A stretch of 64,000 bases of DNA from Ananas comosus (Eukaryota; Streptophyta; Magnoliopsida; Poales; Bromeliaceae), in contig NC_033633.1 in the NCBI RefSeq assembly GCF_001540865.1, positions 310,001 to 374,000 on the forward strand, read 5' to 3'. Numbering within the stretch: the stretch's first letter is position 1; the number at the start of each line of letters is the position of its first letter. The position numbers and the translations under genes were made by a program. Of this stretch, positions 1-13,580 are shown one piece after another. The notes beneath the pieces were generated by a model, which was given only the letters and a program-made list of their open reading frames with translations, did not search any database and was not told the DNA's origin.

Positions 1-5
1 TAATA

Positions 6-52
<47 letters not shown>
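1..52. repeat. (TA)n microsatellite
   Basis: Almost pure alternating TA from the window edge. It abuts a MITE that starts at about 53; further TA tracts flank the other end of that element (about 600-617). TA-rich flanks are seen beside several elements in this window. Confidence 0.9.
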
Positions 53-57
<5 letters not shown>

Positions 58-599
58 TAGCTGGAGTACTACCGATAGTAAACGAGTTTTGTTACCACTC
101 AATTATATTTTATGATAGAGTTTTTAAATAGACGATCGGCATCATTGAACATAATATATACCATTTGAAGCATTTAGAAACAAATTTTCAATTTTTTTCG
201 GCATCATTGACCTAATTATAATAAAAAAGTTTCAAAATTTATAAATTTAATATTAGATATGAAACGTTTTTTCGTTTAACGATATAAAACTATCCAAATT
301 AATTAAATTTTGGTTAGAAAATTTTTTAAACTATTTAGAATAAGATTTATATTCTCGATCTTGATTACAAAATTTCTATCATCATTTTTTAGAAGATATT
401 CATTTTCAACCATTCATTTTTACGTCCACTTAATGGACAAGAAAATAATATCAAAAAAATATGAAATTTGGTTTTTAAATACTTTAAGTAATATACATCA
501 TATTCAATGATGTCGATCGTTGATTTGAAGGCTCCATCATCGAAAACAAATAGGTAGCAACAGAACTCGTTTTCTACTGATAGCATTCCAGCTCAACTA
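53..599. mobile_element. MITE, family A copy 1 (about 547 bp)
   Basis: The left end TAGTTTAGCTGGAGTACTAC (53 on) is matched in inverted orientation by the right end at about 565-599 (CTCGTTTTCTACTGATAGCA followed by TTCCAGCTCAACTA). Imperfect inverted repeats extend for 40 bp or more and TA-rich DNA lies outside both ends. Internal order (a 'cgatcggc' block near the left end and a mirrored 'gatcg' block near the right) resembles the element at 18467-18998, so the two are probably diverged relatives. No transposase is encoded. Superfamily is not certain; a TA target site is possible but is hidden in the TA tracts. Confidence 0.65.
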
Positions 600-667
600 T
601 ATATATATATATATATACTATAGAGATGAGGAGACTGAGGAGAGAGAGAGAGAGAGAGGAGAACTGA

Positions 668-882
668 AGCTAGAATATCTCAAGAAGTACAAGGGGTTTA
701 GGTGCTGTTTAGTTTTTTTTAGCCATTGGATGAACAATGTAGGTTGACGTATGATGGTGGTAAGTGGATAGCAGAGTGGAATCAATAGGTTTGATCCAAA
801 ATGTTATTAGGTAATTCAAGCAGTAGATCTAAAGTGGCTATAAACTCAAAGCACAGGATTGCATATATTTGAAATTCTAGCT
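668..882. mobile_element. MITE, family C copy 1 (about 215 bp)
   Basis: Begins AGCTAGAATATCTCAAGAAG and ends ATTTGAAATTCTAGCT, giving inverted termini AGCTAGAAT. A second copy at 60001-60212 has the same termini and the same internal landmarks (a 'tagccattggat' block, a 'gatgatggtggt'-like block, 'gatccaaaa/gatcaaaaa', 'aagcacaaagg/aagcacagg'). Non-coding. Confidence 0.6.
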
Positions 883-1040
883 CATACATATATATATATA
901 TTATATATTATATAATATATAATAATATATATGTACATATTATAAATATATATATATCTAGCTAATTTAAAGGAGGGTTTTGGGGGACCAACAACGGTGA
1001 CACGGCTGGTGCCCCCACCAAACCCCCTTCTCTCTGCACC

Positions 1041-1892
1041 TCTATATATATATATAATATTATATATATATATATATATATAAAGTTAATTTTTTGTATC
1101 AAAATATTAAAATTTGACTACATCCAAATTTAAAGTTTTAAATTCTAATTTTATATTTTTTATTTAAATTTTAAATTTTAATTTTACTTATAATATTTAT
1201 TTTCTAAATTTTAAGCTTTTTAAACTCCAAATTTTTTCAATCTCTCAATTCTCTCTATTTCATTATATTAAATTTTAAATCTTTATGTTTTACGTTATAT
1301 TATTTATTTCTAACTTTTAAGCTTCAAATGTTTTAAATTTTAAATCTCTAAACTCTATGAAATTAATTAATTAATTAATTTATTAATTAATTTAGTTTCA
1401 TTATTACAATATAATTAATTAATTTATAAAATAACATATAAATCGCATAATTTAAAATCTTAATTTGCAATAGATGAAGATGTTAATCACGTAAATTTCT
1501 TGTATAATAAAAAAAAAATTTTTTAAACGCGAATTTTAAAGTTCTTAAAAATATAGATGTATGTGTGTAATATATAACATTAATTCTTATAACAATTATC
1601 TTTTAACAATTTTTCTTCCTTCTATTTATTGATTTTTTTAAAATTATTTTGATAGATTTATCTCAAATCCTTTTCATATAATTTTTTATAAAATAAACTA
1701 TTGTATAAATTACTTTGCGCATATACCAATTTTAATGACTTTTATTTAAATAGATTTAACTATTAAATTATTTTTATATAACTTTTATTTAATTAATAAT
1801 TAGATTTATAAAACTATATAAAAATATTAAAAAAACTAAAATTTATTATAAAAATATTTTTATATCTGCAGTATCGCGCGGGTATTTTACTA
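1041..1892 (+). mobile_element. Possible non-autonomous Helitron remnant
   Basis: A very AT-rich block ends in 'cgcgcgggtattttactag' followed by T at about 1874-1893. This resembles plant Helitron 3' ends, which end CTAG just before a T and carry a GC-rich hairpin upstream. The hairpin is incomplete here: only the GCGCGGGT arm is clear. A TC start (TCTATATATATA, about 1041) is the most likely 5' end but is not preceded by the expected A. No Rep/helicase coding sequence is present. Confidence 0.35.
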
Positions 1893-4800
1893 GTATATAT
1901 ATGAAAGAGGGGATTTTGCAAAAGAGTAGTTGTTTAGTCTATAAGTAAGGTCTTTTTGTTTTGGGTAATGTATATTAGTTTTTCTTTTGGGTTAATTGCA
2001 AAGTGTGATTAATTACTCTCATTAAAAGCAACAATTTTGGTGTACGTATATGTGCTCATCATCACAAGTTTGCTGAGGAATCATTTCATGAAAAAGTAAA
2101 ATAAAAAGTTTTGCCAATTAAGAGATATTGATTTTAGAAAAACTAATCAAACATTAATTATAAGTGAGTTAAATTTGTGTCCTTAATCCTGCTTCATAAT
2201 ATATTCTTATCTACTTCCAAGCACATTTTCACAACGTCGATCACGAATTCCACATTTTGGATTGATCGTTTGAATCATTCATGTGGAGTGGATCACAATC
2301 AAAGTGTAAATATTGAGGATGTTTATTAATTCTATCCATACACAAGAGTCACTATTACCTCGTGACAAGAGAGCACGTATAACTCGTGAGCTTCCTTAAT
2401 AAAAGCCCACTCACGCCAATTTCTCCGTTACGTACTTATTCTCTCTACATTAATTCAATTAGGTGCATGCTTATATGTATGTGGATAACTTTTCCCTAGA
2501 TCCATCGTGTGGTTTTATTCCTTATACTCGTTAAATATATATACACACACACACGGACGATTTCATCGTCCCCACGAGGCCTCTCCTGTTATAATAAATG
2601 TCACGTATAAATGTGGACTACTACAAATCACTTTGTGTAGCCTTCAATATGGAAAGGTACGTACACTGTACTGATAATTAATACTTGGCAATAATAATGG
2701 AAAGGAAGGAATAAAGCGTGACGAGCTGTACATATGTGCAGCAGTTTAATAACTACACATTTATTAATTTATTCTAAGTGTTAATGGTCTCGCGGTCCGC
2801 CCACCATGGCTCACCATGAATGGGCCCGAGAGTAGTAAATTTTTCAAAAGAGCATGAGAAAGGATATTGCATAAAAACCTTGTTCAAGTACTCTATTTAG
2901 TTTCCTTCCGTTTTTAACTGCAGCACGTACGTCAAGAATAAGAGAATAGAAAATAGTTTCTTTGTTGGCAGTGATCTTAGATTTTGATAGAATGTAGAAG
3001 TTCTAATTTAATGCTTCTTTTTTTCTTTTTTTTTACTGCAATTGAGAGCTGTATTTGGAAGTACTCTAATTAATGTAATTCTTTTCTTTTAAAAAAAAGA
3101 TTTTATCAGACAGTATCTTATTAAACAACGGCGCACCCTACAACATTGCTGGACAAGCAATATATAGTTAGAGCACCGCAAGAAAGATGATTAATACATG
3201 GCCCTTTCTTTCCCTCACCTTTTTAGTGGAGAAGAAAAGATGTTGGAGGAGGGGACTAGTGGGGTTCTGGCAATTAATTAAGATCTTAGCAATCTTATTC
3301 CTATTAACTGCAGCATCTGCACACTGTAATGTTGGTCTATATATATAAGATAACCTGTGAATAAGGGCTTGTAGAACTAATTAATAGGCAAGAACACTTA
3401 AAAAAAAAAAAAAAAAAAGGACTCATGGGGTATGTTTGCTTCTGTCCCTAAAGATGGAGATGCAGCAGCAAGCAAGGGAACAACAAGGCATGGAGATTAT
3501 GAAGCTCAGCCCCCATGCCCACGTGGTGTGCAAGCCTTTTAGCTGTAAACAGCCATAAATGCGAGCCTTACTCAATGCCCAAGTCCCAACGCCATGATGA
3601 TAGTAGCTATACAAGATAACATATTTTGTGTTCTTTTGGTTTGAAAAAGCAGGGTAGCATATTTTGTTATTTATATCATACATAGAAAGTCTAATTGGTT
3701 AAGGGACATAACTAAATGCGGTCTCTGTCTTCGTTGGTTGTCCTATACATGTTGTAATAATTTTGGCTTTAAAAGGATCTCCATGGTTGAAAAAATTTTT
3801 ATTATGTTTCGCCTCCGTTTGAATGTTAACACTAGTACTTATATCATTGTGCAAGATAGAGATTTTTATTTGTGATTACAACCTAAAAAAGATTCTCAGG
3901 AAAGGTTCATTATGTTTACAGAGTATATTAAAAAAAAAAAATGCTAATTACGTATCTGGAGGGAGCAGGGAATTTTGATTCAGCAATACAACATTTTTTA
4001 TGGGATTTATTTATTACTAAAGCACACCTCATATATGATTCTCATCCTCTTGCTCATGTCATTTTAGCACTGCTTTTCTGAAAAACCAAAAGAGATTAAA
4101 ATACTTAACAAGTTTGCTAATCCCACATAAATGGAGTATGATTGCTGTTGCTTTGCTCCATCCACTTGTCGTGTAATCAGCTTGTATGAGTCAACACTAT
4201 ACTTGGAATTAAATGTACAATTTTGACATCTCTTTTAAATAAATATAAAAACCAAAAATAAATTAAAACAAAATACCCATATTTCTGCAAATAAAGATGA
4301 GAAGCACAGCAAACACGCAATATAACTAACATAGACACGGACTGAAAAGTTTCGACCTTAAAAATAGATAGAAACAAAGCAGTTTTTTTAAAAAATATAT
4401 ATATATATACAAAGCAACGTAGATGACACGGTTGACTAGCCCACCAAAGAGTGTTTACATGTGCAAGCAGATTGTTCTATGCCTCCTTTGACTAAATCAC
4501 ACTGACTTGACCACCACCGAATCAAAAAAATAACAATTTTTTTTTACGTAATACCAATAAAGGAGAGCAAAAATTTTCTGTTAAGCTCTTCAGAAATAAT
4601 TCGAAGCACAGAGAGGTCCAGGTGCATTCAACCCGTCCAGGGCTCAAATATTAATAGCTAAGCCATGTGATAACTGTAGCTACACATGTGACACACTCAA
4701 TAAGGATTTTAGCATAGAGAGTTCCATGTGCAACATCACCGAAGCAGCGGTTTAAAAAGGCCAATCTCAGTTATACACGTTACAAGAAAATTAAAATCTA

Positions 4801-5201
4801 TATAGCCAAGTTCATGATCTTTTTCAAAAAAAAAAAAAAAGAAAAGAAGAAAAAAGAGATTAAACTTTTAACCTGCCAGCTACTTCTGCAAAAAAAACTA
4901 TTGAATATTTTAACCGCCGAGAACACATCCAAGGAATTAATTTCAAGCATGGAGGCATTTAGAAGAATAGAATGAAACTGCTGTACACATAGGCAAAACT
5001 GATAAGAGGCCAAAAGCCATAATTCTGAAACTTCAAAAGTAGCAACTATTAGAAGCCATGCCATTTAAGCTAATACATGTAATAATAATGAATAAGGCAC
5101 GGCATAAGACTCTAGGCTAGAGAGACATTACATGCTGGTTAGTCGCAGTTGATTCTCCTTTGAGAATTGCAACTGGCGATCCAATCAAAAGCATCCTTCA
5201 C
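1893..5201. other. Intergenic, no gene recognised
   Basis: AT-rich, with short homopolymers (A run about 3400-3418) and scattered short ORFs without recognisable motifs. The part immediately below 5202 probably includes the 3' untranslated region of the IPC synthase gene on the minus strand; its limit cannot be seen. Confidence 0.5.
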
Positions 5202-6112
5202 CTATGTACCATTTGCCATAAGATCAGAGTGGACGTGGTTCGCGTCCTCTGCGTGCTTCCCGTTCATTTGAGTTCTCTGTCTCTGGAGCAATGAAAGAAG
5301 AAAGAGGTCAAAATCTCAATCCAATTAACCGCTCGATAGCATGATATGTTGGCAATAGGGACAATTAAGAGCACCAGAAAATAAAAGCTCATGCCTATAA
5401 AGCCTTGAATCGTTAGTTAAGCAATGACAAACTCCCCAAAGGCACAAAAGATTCCCAAAACACACAGGGCACAGTGCAAAATAAGGATTATTAGGTTCCT
5501 TATTCACAGAAACTATTTTTCCACGACCCCATTCATTCATCCTAAATTATTTTCCATTTTTAGTCAAACTTGGCTAGTTGGCCCTGTATTTTTCTTAAGG
5601 ACAGACACTTAAGAAAGTTATGTTCACCTCAAATCAAGCTTGAATTTGTCAGAAGGTCATTAGTTAGTACATCAACAACAATTTTGCATTACAAAAAATT
5701 ATATGCAGAAGATAAGTGCAACATGACACAAAGGCCAGATCAATGCCAAACTAATTAGAACCATAAATAAGTCAAATAGGAAATAGCACAATATTACAAA
5801 CAAATGCTCTACATTACCCGATCAGCAGAATCCACAGAATTTCCATTTAATAGCTTGTGGAGCTCTTCTTTCGATCTGCCATCTTTTTCCTTCATACTTA
5901 GTGGAAGCAAAGGTGATGACCCAGTTGCTCGATCAGGCATCTCTATAGAAAGACACAGCAGTATTAAGATTGAAAACTGAAAAAATTAATCACCATTAGA
6001 AAAAATGTTCCTGAAGATGAAGCTACCAGCTAGTTTCTTGTCAACAAAGAACACTACTAAGTTGACAGTATACCTGCAGAAAAAGGGACACATGAATCAT
6101 AAACAAAAACAG

Positions 6113-6143
<31 letters not shown>

Positions 6144-9100
6144 TCCTACCAAAATTATTTAGTTACCTACCAAGCAACAACAACATCTACAGTGTAATGT
6201 TTGCGAGAAGCTATTATTAGCAGACTCTGAATTATAGCCAACGACCATGCAAGGAACTTAACAAACCTGACAGGTAGCAATAGAACATTATAAATATCAT
6301 AATTTCATAAATAGATTCAACTAAAACAAGGATAAAAAATGTTTACTTGAAGAGAGTTTTACATAGCAAAGCATAGTTCACTGTTCGATTAGCCAGAGTA
6401 AAAATAAATCATAGTTAATGAGATGCAAAAAGCTTTACCTTTTAGAACCATATTTCTGGTACGTACGCACAAAAACTAGAGTGAAGATCATGTGGGATGA
6501 AAATATCAGGTCACCACAACCGTAAAGGACACCACGGGGAACTACAAAAAACAAAAATAAAAAAGAAATAACAAGACCATCTAAATCTCAGGGTTAATGA
6601 GTTAAATCACAACAGGGAAAGAATATAAAAAGGGGTCACCTACAATTAATGAGAAGCACTTCAAGTACACTGTTTGGTGGTGGCAGTTGGGCAAGCATCG
6701 AGCCCTGTACAAAATTATTGAAGGGGAATGTATTTATATGATTCTTACAAGTTAGAAGTAATATGATATTTCTTTTGTCCCTTAATATGTTACCTCACGA
6801 CAATGATAGTTCGGACCAGGCAGTTGGGTGGAATAGAATGTAACGATCCGTAATATCTGAGAGGCCTGCAGACAAATTTCACCTTGGATCAGTAAATGAG
6901 TAAGCAGAGAAAAAACAACAAATGGCTATTCAAACTTACAACTAAGAATGCCAACACTCTGCGCCATAGAAGAACAGTATAGAAGCGTTTGCTATGATAA
7001 ACAAAAGGATGAAATGTCCACTGCCAACAAAAGAAAGGCCATCATCAGAACAACTGCAACAAATATTACTTTCTCCCTTAGCACATAAGCACATAAATAG
7101 AAATAATACCAAAATATTTGGAAAGTCAAAAACACACATGAAAGGCGATAAGTAGCAAACAAAAGAAATGTACAGCCTGTAGTGAAAAAAAAGGGATAAT
7201 GAAGAAGCATGAGAAGAGAAGATCTGTACCAGTAAAAAGGAAAAAAAGATGAAAGTGAAGAGACTCTCACTGATGTAACCTCTTTCCTTCCCAAGCTCCT
7301 ATAATCAGAAAATCAGAGAGGAGATCGACATTTCAGTTCAACAAGCAGATATTAATTTGCTATATCAAGGGGAAAGAAATAAAATGTAATCAAAGCATAC
7401 CGGAAGGATCATGAACCCCAAATCTTGAAGAGTTGGTCCAGGGCGATGTAAATAGTGAACTCCTCGAGCAGCCAACCCATGAATATACTAGTTTTAGGCA
7501 AAACCATGACATAAGTCTCCAAATTTATCAATAATTTGACTACACAAGGGAAAGTCAAACAAAATAAATTTACAAAGGCAGTACGCACACTGCACACAGC
7601 CAAAGAATTTAATGAAACCCAGCATATTGTTTTCCTAAATCAATTCATAATTAACAAGCATCTTCTGAATTTCACAAATGGTAGCAGCTCAGATCAGAAC
7701 ATGGCAGCAACCTAAGAAAAGTCACTATTGGACCTACTTTTATATATTCATGAAAAAAGGTGATACACTAACAAGTGATTCGTTAATCTAAAACACTGCA
7801 GTTTCTTGACAGAAACTGGTAACACTCTTATGATTGTTAGATAGATAATTTGAAAATGGCATTGATTGCTTCAAAATAGCTCAGAAGCTGAAAGAATAAT
7901 CAACTCAACAATGAAATTCATAAGAGAAACAACCACTAGATGCACCATGTTAAATCAAAAAAAGTGCAGGGAACGGCAAGGTTAAGTGAGCACAACAGAG
8001 ATTACAATGATGAAGTATGCGAGCTTATATGATTAAGGACAGAGGCGCAATATATTGTAAGGTATCAAGAACAGAGAGCATGCATGTAGAGACACTAAAA
8101 GAATTGGCCAACTTTATTACTCGCCGCTGTTGTCTATATAATGTAACGTACTGTGACAATATCAGAATCGCATTGGAACTTATATCATACATGTAGAAAT
8201 ATCTTCATGAATTAAGGGAAATTCCGCTATAAATTCAGTTAGGATAATCTGCATCATAAAAAGCACGATGAGGAAGAATTATAGATAGAATAATTTCAAC
8301 GAAGGACGCATAGACAGGCAATGATACAGCCATGCACGCATCCGCCTGCAAACGACAACATATATGCATGCTCATGAACAGACAAGTATGAATGCTCGTG
8401 CGCAGAATCCTCATCATCAACGAATATCTTAATAACTATTTAAGACGTACCAAAATGTTTCCGGAAAATATCAAAGTGGAACTTTGCATAAAATCAAAAT
8501 CCTACACAGGTGCCAAATATCTGATGAGGTCATACCATATACAAACATGCGAAGATACTCACAGTGGTATAGCCCAATTCCATTTCACCAGCCACTGCAT
8601 AGACTAAACTTTACTAGCCTAAAATTAGTTTCTAATTGCTTAGGACCTATTAGTATGTGCCACAAAGGTTGCACATGTGGCTGGCTAAAAGTGTTATAAA
8701 TATGTGTTTAATTGCTTAATCTTGTTAATTGTCTTTATTTGTTTTAGTTAGCAAAACACATGAATGTCACATGCTGGATTTTAATGGCGAACCTTCAACA
8801 GTTAAACTGGAAAACAACTGTCAAGTGCTATAATCTAAACATGAGGTACTAAATCACTTCACATTGTACAATGAGATTTTTCAAGTTTCCCCCAAAAGGA
8901 AAGAACAGTTATTAGCGTACAACAATCTAATTTCATTAAAATAAAAAAAAAACTTGTAAAAATGCCTTGAAAAAAAAGAGGAAAAACTGGCAATGCCATT
9001 TACACAGGAAGCAAATTTTATTGCTTTCTTACAAATAACGATGCACAAACACAAAATTATTATTCTAAACACAAAAACTATAATTTACATGGCCAATCAA

Positions 9101-9209
9101 ATACAAGTCTACAATAGCAAACGCCCAATATCGACAATAACGTGAATAATTAATCTAAAAATTAAGAAACCGAAACAAAATGCCTCATTCATCATATAAA
9201 CACCCTTGA

Positions 9210-9249
<40 letters not shown>

Positions 9250-9542
9250 TCTCTACACGTGAGAGATCTCTCGATGCTGCGAAAGATGAAGAGGGCACAA
9301 AAGTACCTGAAATACGAGCCCTAGAAGCAGAAGCCTCCACTTCTCCAGAAGAAGCTGAAGCTCCACCGTCGTCTCCATCGACACCTTTCTCCATAGCTAC
9401 TTCAAAAAGCACAACGATCATCGATCGATCACTCCAACCATCCTCAAATCCACCCCCCACCACAACCAAAAAAAAAGAAAAAAAAAAGAAAAAGAGATCA
9501 TCTCCTCACCTTCGTAGCCTCGCGAGCAATGTAAAGCGTCAT
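5202..9542 (-). CDS. IPCS: Inositol phosphorylceramide synthase (phosphatidylinositol:ceramide inositolphosphotransferase)
   Basis: Transfers phosphoinositol from phosphatidylinositol to ceramide, the first step of GIPC sphingolipid synthesis, in Golgi membranes. Twelve exons read on the minus strand: 9542-9510, 9396-9307, 7487-7401, 7298-7230, 7020-6940, 6865-6794, 6704-6644, 6541-6439, 6266-6171, 6073-6027, 5942-5818, 5282-5202. All junctions are GT/AG and in phase, giving 945 nt and 314 residues, normal for the plant family (about 300-330). Start [11 protein letters not shown] matches the usual plant start. Seen directly: [18 protein letters not shown] (42-59), QLPGPNYHC (134-142), [11 protein letters not shown] with H181, and [11 protein letters not shown] with H222 and D226. 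The last three residues are the expected catalytic His-His-Asp triad of the lipid-phosphatase-like (PAP2-type) fold. Several hydrophobic helices are present; the C-terminal tail after about 247 is polar and cytosolic-like. No defect seen. Confidence 0.95.
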
Positions 9543-9910
9543 GGCGTGGACTACGGCGAGAGATCACATCCATGCTCCTTCACCATCCGATCTCCTTCGG
9601 CCTCGTCATCCCCCCCCACCCCCCCACCNGAAGAAAAATTCCGAATCGGTCCACAACGACGAAGTTTAAATTAAATTCCCTTTCGAACGAGGGCCTCTCT
9701 TTTATTCCTCCAACACCCCCCTTTATTTTATTATAATTCGCAAAATCCCCCTCGCCTTTTAATAAAATCGGATCGTTGATTCGTCGGCGAGGAAAGGGAG
9801 AGGAGAAAGCGAGAGGAGAGCGTTGGGAGTTGAACGGCGAAGAGAGAGAACGAGAACGAGAACGAGAACGAGAACGGGGTTAAAAAGGAGAGGAAGAGAA
9901 AGATGGGGGG
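9543..9910 (-). promoter_or_regulatory. 5' leader/promoter-proximal region of the IPC synthase gene
   Basis: GC-rich sequence upstream of the start codon with C-rich tracts and a (GAGAAC)n-like repeat at about 9849-9876. One ambiguous base lies at about 9629 beside a C run. No clear TATA box was found, so the transcription start is not placed. Composition returns to AT-rich beyond about 9910. Confidence 0.4.
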
Positions 9911-11942
9911 GTCTCAACTATGTAATTATAGTATATAATTTTTTTTGTATAATATAAATTTAGTTGAGATATAATAATAATTTAATTAATAGTTTAATAT
10001 TCGTGTAGCTAACCATTTGGCCCAGGGTGTTGGATTTATCTGCGGTTATGCCCCTGAATCGGTTTCTTTTTATTTTCTTTTTTACTTTTTTATTTTCTTA
10101 ATATTCGTGTGGTGGACCGGGTTTTCGAAGGGACCCACGTGGCTGAGGGTCCAGATCATGTGAGTTGTCACGTCGTGCACTTTTAGTAGCCTATTGTGGC
10201 GATTTGTTATGTCAGGTTTGGTTTAGATCTAAATTGAGCTCAAATCACAAGCATTACGTGATTCAATCGGAACCTGAATTGATTCGGCCGAGGGGATGTA
10301 ATATTGTAATTAGATCATGAATGAATTCATAATAAGTCTGAGCGAGCCAAATGACCAAACTTTTATATGAAACCATCCAGTATACAAATATAAGTATTGT
10401 GATCTAGAAATTTCAATAAAGAGCATGAAAAAGTAATTATGAAAATATACCAAAATCATAAACATATCATATTTTTTAGAAAAAAAAATAGTTGCAGATG
10501 AATGTGTCCTAACTTCCAATATATGCAACTAAAAAATATCTTTAATTTCAAAGTTGATTTTAATGCATTTCAAACCATGCACACTAGAGAAAAGAATATT
10601 TAGAGTATTTTGTAGTACACTTTTTGGACTATGTCACAAAACATACTAAAAAACGTCTTACTCTGCTCTTATCTTTAGAAGTGTGTGAAAAAATACACAT
10701 TAAAGAACGTCATTTTTATTCTATTTTTACTTATTATTTAAATCTAGCAAAATTTAGAAAAGAAAACTCCGTAAAAAGAAATATTATAAATAGAGATTAT
10801 TGATGTACTTCTTTCAAAGCAATACCATCAGACTAATGAGTAATCATTCTTGTTTAATTTTATTTTTTAGAAAAATTAAAAACAGTACCCTTTTTTCCAT
10901 AGGGCAGGTTTTTTTTGTTTTTCAGTATGACTAGAAGATCCTTTTTCAAAAGTTTTGACTTAAACCTGCAGGTACAACGGGGAAGGGCGAGAAGTAAATT
11001 ACGGAAACGTGGAGGGGCAAAATGGAAAATTGGCGAGGAGCATATATTCCCTAATCTCACAGAAACAGTAGGGGGAAAATGCTTTTTGTATCCCAAAGTC
11101 GGCGTCCCTGCTAAAACTAACACTATCATGAGTTACACAGGACCCTATTTGAATATCAAAATAATTATTAAAAGTAAATAATATTTTGTACACTATTAAT
11201 TTTTTGTTTTTTTTTATACAACTGTAAGTTGGTTGGTTGATTTTAGAACGCATTTGGTTTCTCGAAAAGTATTTCATAAAATAGCTTTCAGGCTTTCCGT
11301 TGATTTTTAAAATAAATATTTTTTTATTTTTTAAGATTTCATAAAAAAATAGTGTATTAGTCATATAAAATTTATTCCTAAAAAAGAAATTGTATGCATG
11401 TTTCGACGTTATATCACACTATTCATAAAGTTTAAATATGGGACGGTTTGGGGTACGTTTTGTGGGAACGCATAGCACTGGTCTAAGATTTAAAAAAGGG
11501 TCCGGCGAATGCGGAGGGACTGGTGCTTGGGCCGGCCACTTCGGGGAACCGAAGGGCGAGCGCGAGCCCACTCACCGAGTCGTGCGCTCCCGACCGCCTC
11601 ATCTCCTGGACCTGGCCCACCACGTCAGCCATAGGCCATTGCTTCATTCCGTCTCCCTCCATTTTCCTTTGCTTTGAATTCTATTCACCCACCTAATTTC
11701 AAGTCCTTTTCAAATTTGCCTTTTGTTTTATTTTATTTTTGGAAGGATTTGCGTAGATTGGGAATAGAATTGAAATAGATGGAGACATGATTGAGAAATA
11801 TTTTGAAGTTGTACTATACCAAATATTTTTGTTTTTTTCATAACATGTATACTGTATAGTTTATTTGATCTCCTCATTTACATGATGCACGACCTACATG
11901 GCACGCGGGCGTGTGCGGGTGTGTGTCTTTCTCGTTCGTATT
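9911..11942. other. Intergenic, no gene recognised
   Basis: Mostly AT-rich. A GC-richer patch at about 11440-11680 has an open frame but no recognisable motif and no splice or start context, so it is not called a gene. Confidence 0.5.
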
Positions 11943-12032
11943 GAGGCCTTAGTTGCCTCCGTATTTTGTAGCTAAATTTATTTTCTTATTGAATGAAGTA
12001 GGTAGCATGCTACATTTTTCTCAAAAAAAAAG
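11943..12032 (+). mobile_element. LINE 3' tail fragment
   Basis: Contains the tail signature seen repeatedly here: 'gaggcc..agttgcct', 'agctaaatttatttt', 'gaatgaagtaggtagcatgc', then TACATTTTTCTC and an A run. The 5' limit is uncertain because the element is truncated. It matches the end of the coding LINE fragment at 36058-36430. Confidence 0.65.
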
Positions 12033-12237
12033 AAATGTTAACTTTTGGCAGTCTCTTTACTCCTGCAGTAATGATTTAGATTTTAAGACCCTAGAATTGG
12101 AAAATATATAATGGATGCAGTTTCTTCCAAGGCGCTAATGAAGTTGAAATTCAAATTCAAATATACAATGGGTTAAACACCTGACATCCATGTGGGGGAA
12201 AACTTCATCCTATGGAGAGACACTGATTTTTTTTTTT

Positions 12238-12357
12238 TCGTCTTCGCCCTGTATTTCATCTCATTAAAGGCCTTGTTGCCTCACCCATATAGCTAAGTTC
12301 ATATTCTGAATGAATGAAACAAATAACATGCTATTTTTTTCTCAAAATAAAAAAAAT
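12238..12357 (+). mobile_element. LINE 3' tail fragment
   Basis: Same tail family: 'aggccttgttgcctc', 'agctaagttcat', 'gaatgaatgaaacaaataac', 'atgctatttttttctcaaaa', then A-rich. The central palindrome is degraded (AACATGCTATT), suggesting an older copy. Confidence 0.6.
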
Positions 12358-13052
12358 TCAAATCATTTTAAAAGCGCACATAAGCATAGGAGATGGATCC
12401 ATCCACATCCACCAACTCCTACATATTTTTACAGAGAAATGGGGAACCAAACACAATGGCCTACACCCGTTCACTCACGCACCAGTATCTACCCACGAGG
12501 CAAGTGGGCACTGTGATCTGCTCCGAGTTGTCAACATCCTCGATGCAGTGCTGGGATTGTGTATGGCTCCCCCCATGTGTCAATTTCCATATTTATTCGG
12601 GAAATAAACTACATGTAGATGGAGAGGTAAAATATTACTCGACGTGTCACATACCCAACTCCTTGGAATCTAGCAAAATTGGAGGAATTGTATGTTTGTT
12701 TTCTTTCCTGCAAATGCAATGGAGGTGGGTTTTTTTTGTATCTTCTAGCTTGACCATCTTTTGCCAAACGGCTGTGGATATAGATCCTTGTTGAACTAAC
12801 GTTTGAGTGTCTGTTTGATCTAACCATGTAGCGGCCCCAGCCCACGGGCTAATCAATTCTTAATGCAAAAGCTCTGATTAATTCAATCTAATTTGTTCTG
12901 CTGTGTTTGACTCGTTAAAAGCACTATCAAATGGCGCACGTCATTTTTTACGAAAACCATTTCACCTCTGCTTTGTCTAATCAAGAAAACTCAATACAAA
13001 GAATATATAACTATCTCTATCAATTATGTTAGTAATAATAAAAAAAAAATAT
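12358..13052. other. Intergenic, no gene recognised
   Basis: An open frame at about 12393-12794 runs through a moderately GC-rich stretch downstream of a LINE tail. Its translation shows no family motif I recognise. Left unassigned. Confidence 0.4.
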
Positions 13053-13100
13053 TATTAAAAGAATGAAGCAGGTAGCGCGCTACCTCTTTCTCAAAAAAAA
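13053..13100 (+). mobile_element. Very short LINE 3' tail insertion
   Basis: About 50 nt: GAATGAAGCAGGTAGCGCGC, TACCTCTTTCTC, then an A run. Similar A/T-rich direct repeats, AATAATAA followed by an A run and TAT (about 13034-13052 and 13101-13116), could be the target duplication. The simple composition makes that uncertain. Confidence 0.6.
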
Positions 13101-13535
13101 ATAATAAAAAAATATGATTCTCAAACACTACTTAATCCCTTGCTTTTATATCATTAGTGCAATATTGCTTATGCCTTTAACCGGTGTTATTTGCCATTTT
13201 GAACATCAAAACAGCATCAAAAAAGGGGCATGATTTACCATTCTATGTGGTACCAAATTACCTACATGGCAATATGGCATAGGTAAACAATTAATGATGC
13301 ATGGCACTTCCCCACATGTTGTCCCCGCTTTTGCCGTACAATGACTGCTCCCCTAAATATATACTTAGGTTAATTTGCAGGGTACACCACTTCTTTGATT
13401 TATGGTGAGTGGTTTGTGTGGACTCCAAATCTATGAAGAGGAATTGGTGCCCACTACAAATGTTAGTGCATGTTAAAGTAATAGGTTTTCTTACTCTTAC
13501 CTTGTTTTCTTCCACATAGAAAGGCTGGTTTTATA

Positions 13536-13537
<2 letters not shown>

Positions 13538-13580
<43 letters not shown>
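13538..13580. repeat. (ATA)n microsatellite
   Basis: About 14 uninterrupted ATA/AAT units. Confidence 0.95.

Noticed and set aside
11438..11677. 79-codon ORF in a GC-rich patch
   Set aside because: Arg/His/Pro-rich translation without family motifs; no supporting splice or promoter signals.
12393..12794. 133-codon ORF downstream of a LINE tail
   Set aside because: Translation shows no LINE, RNase H or cellular protein motif; overlapping frames in both directions are also open, as expected by chance.
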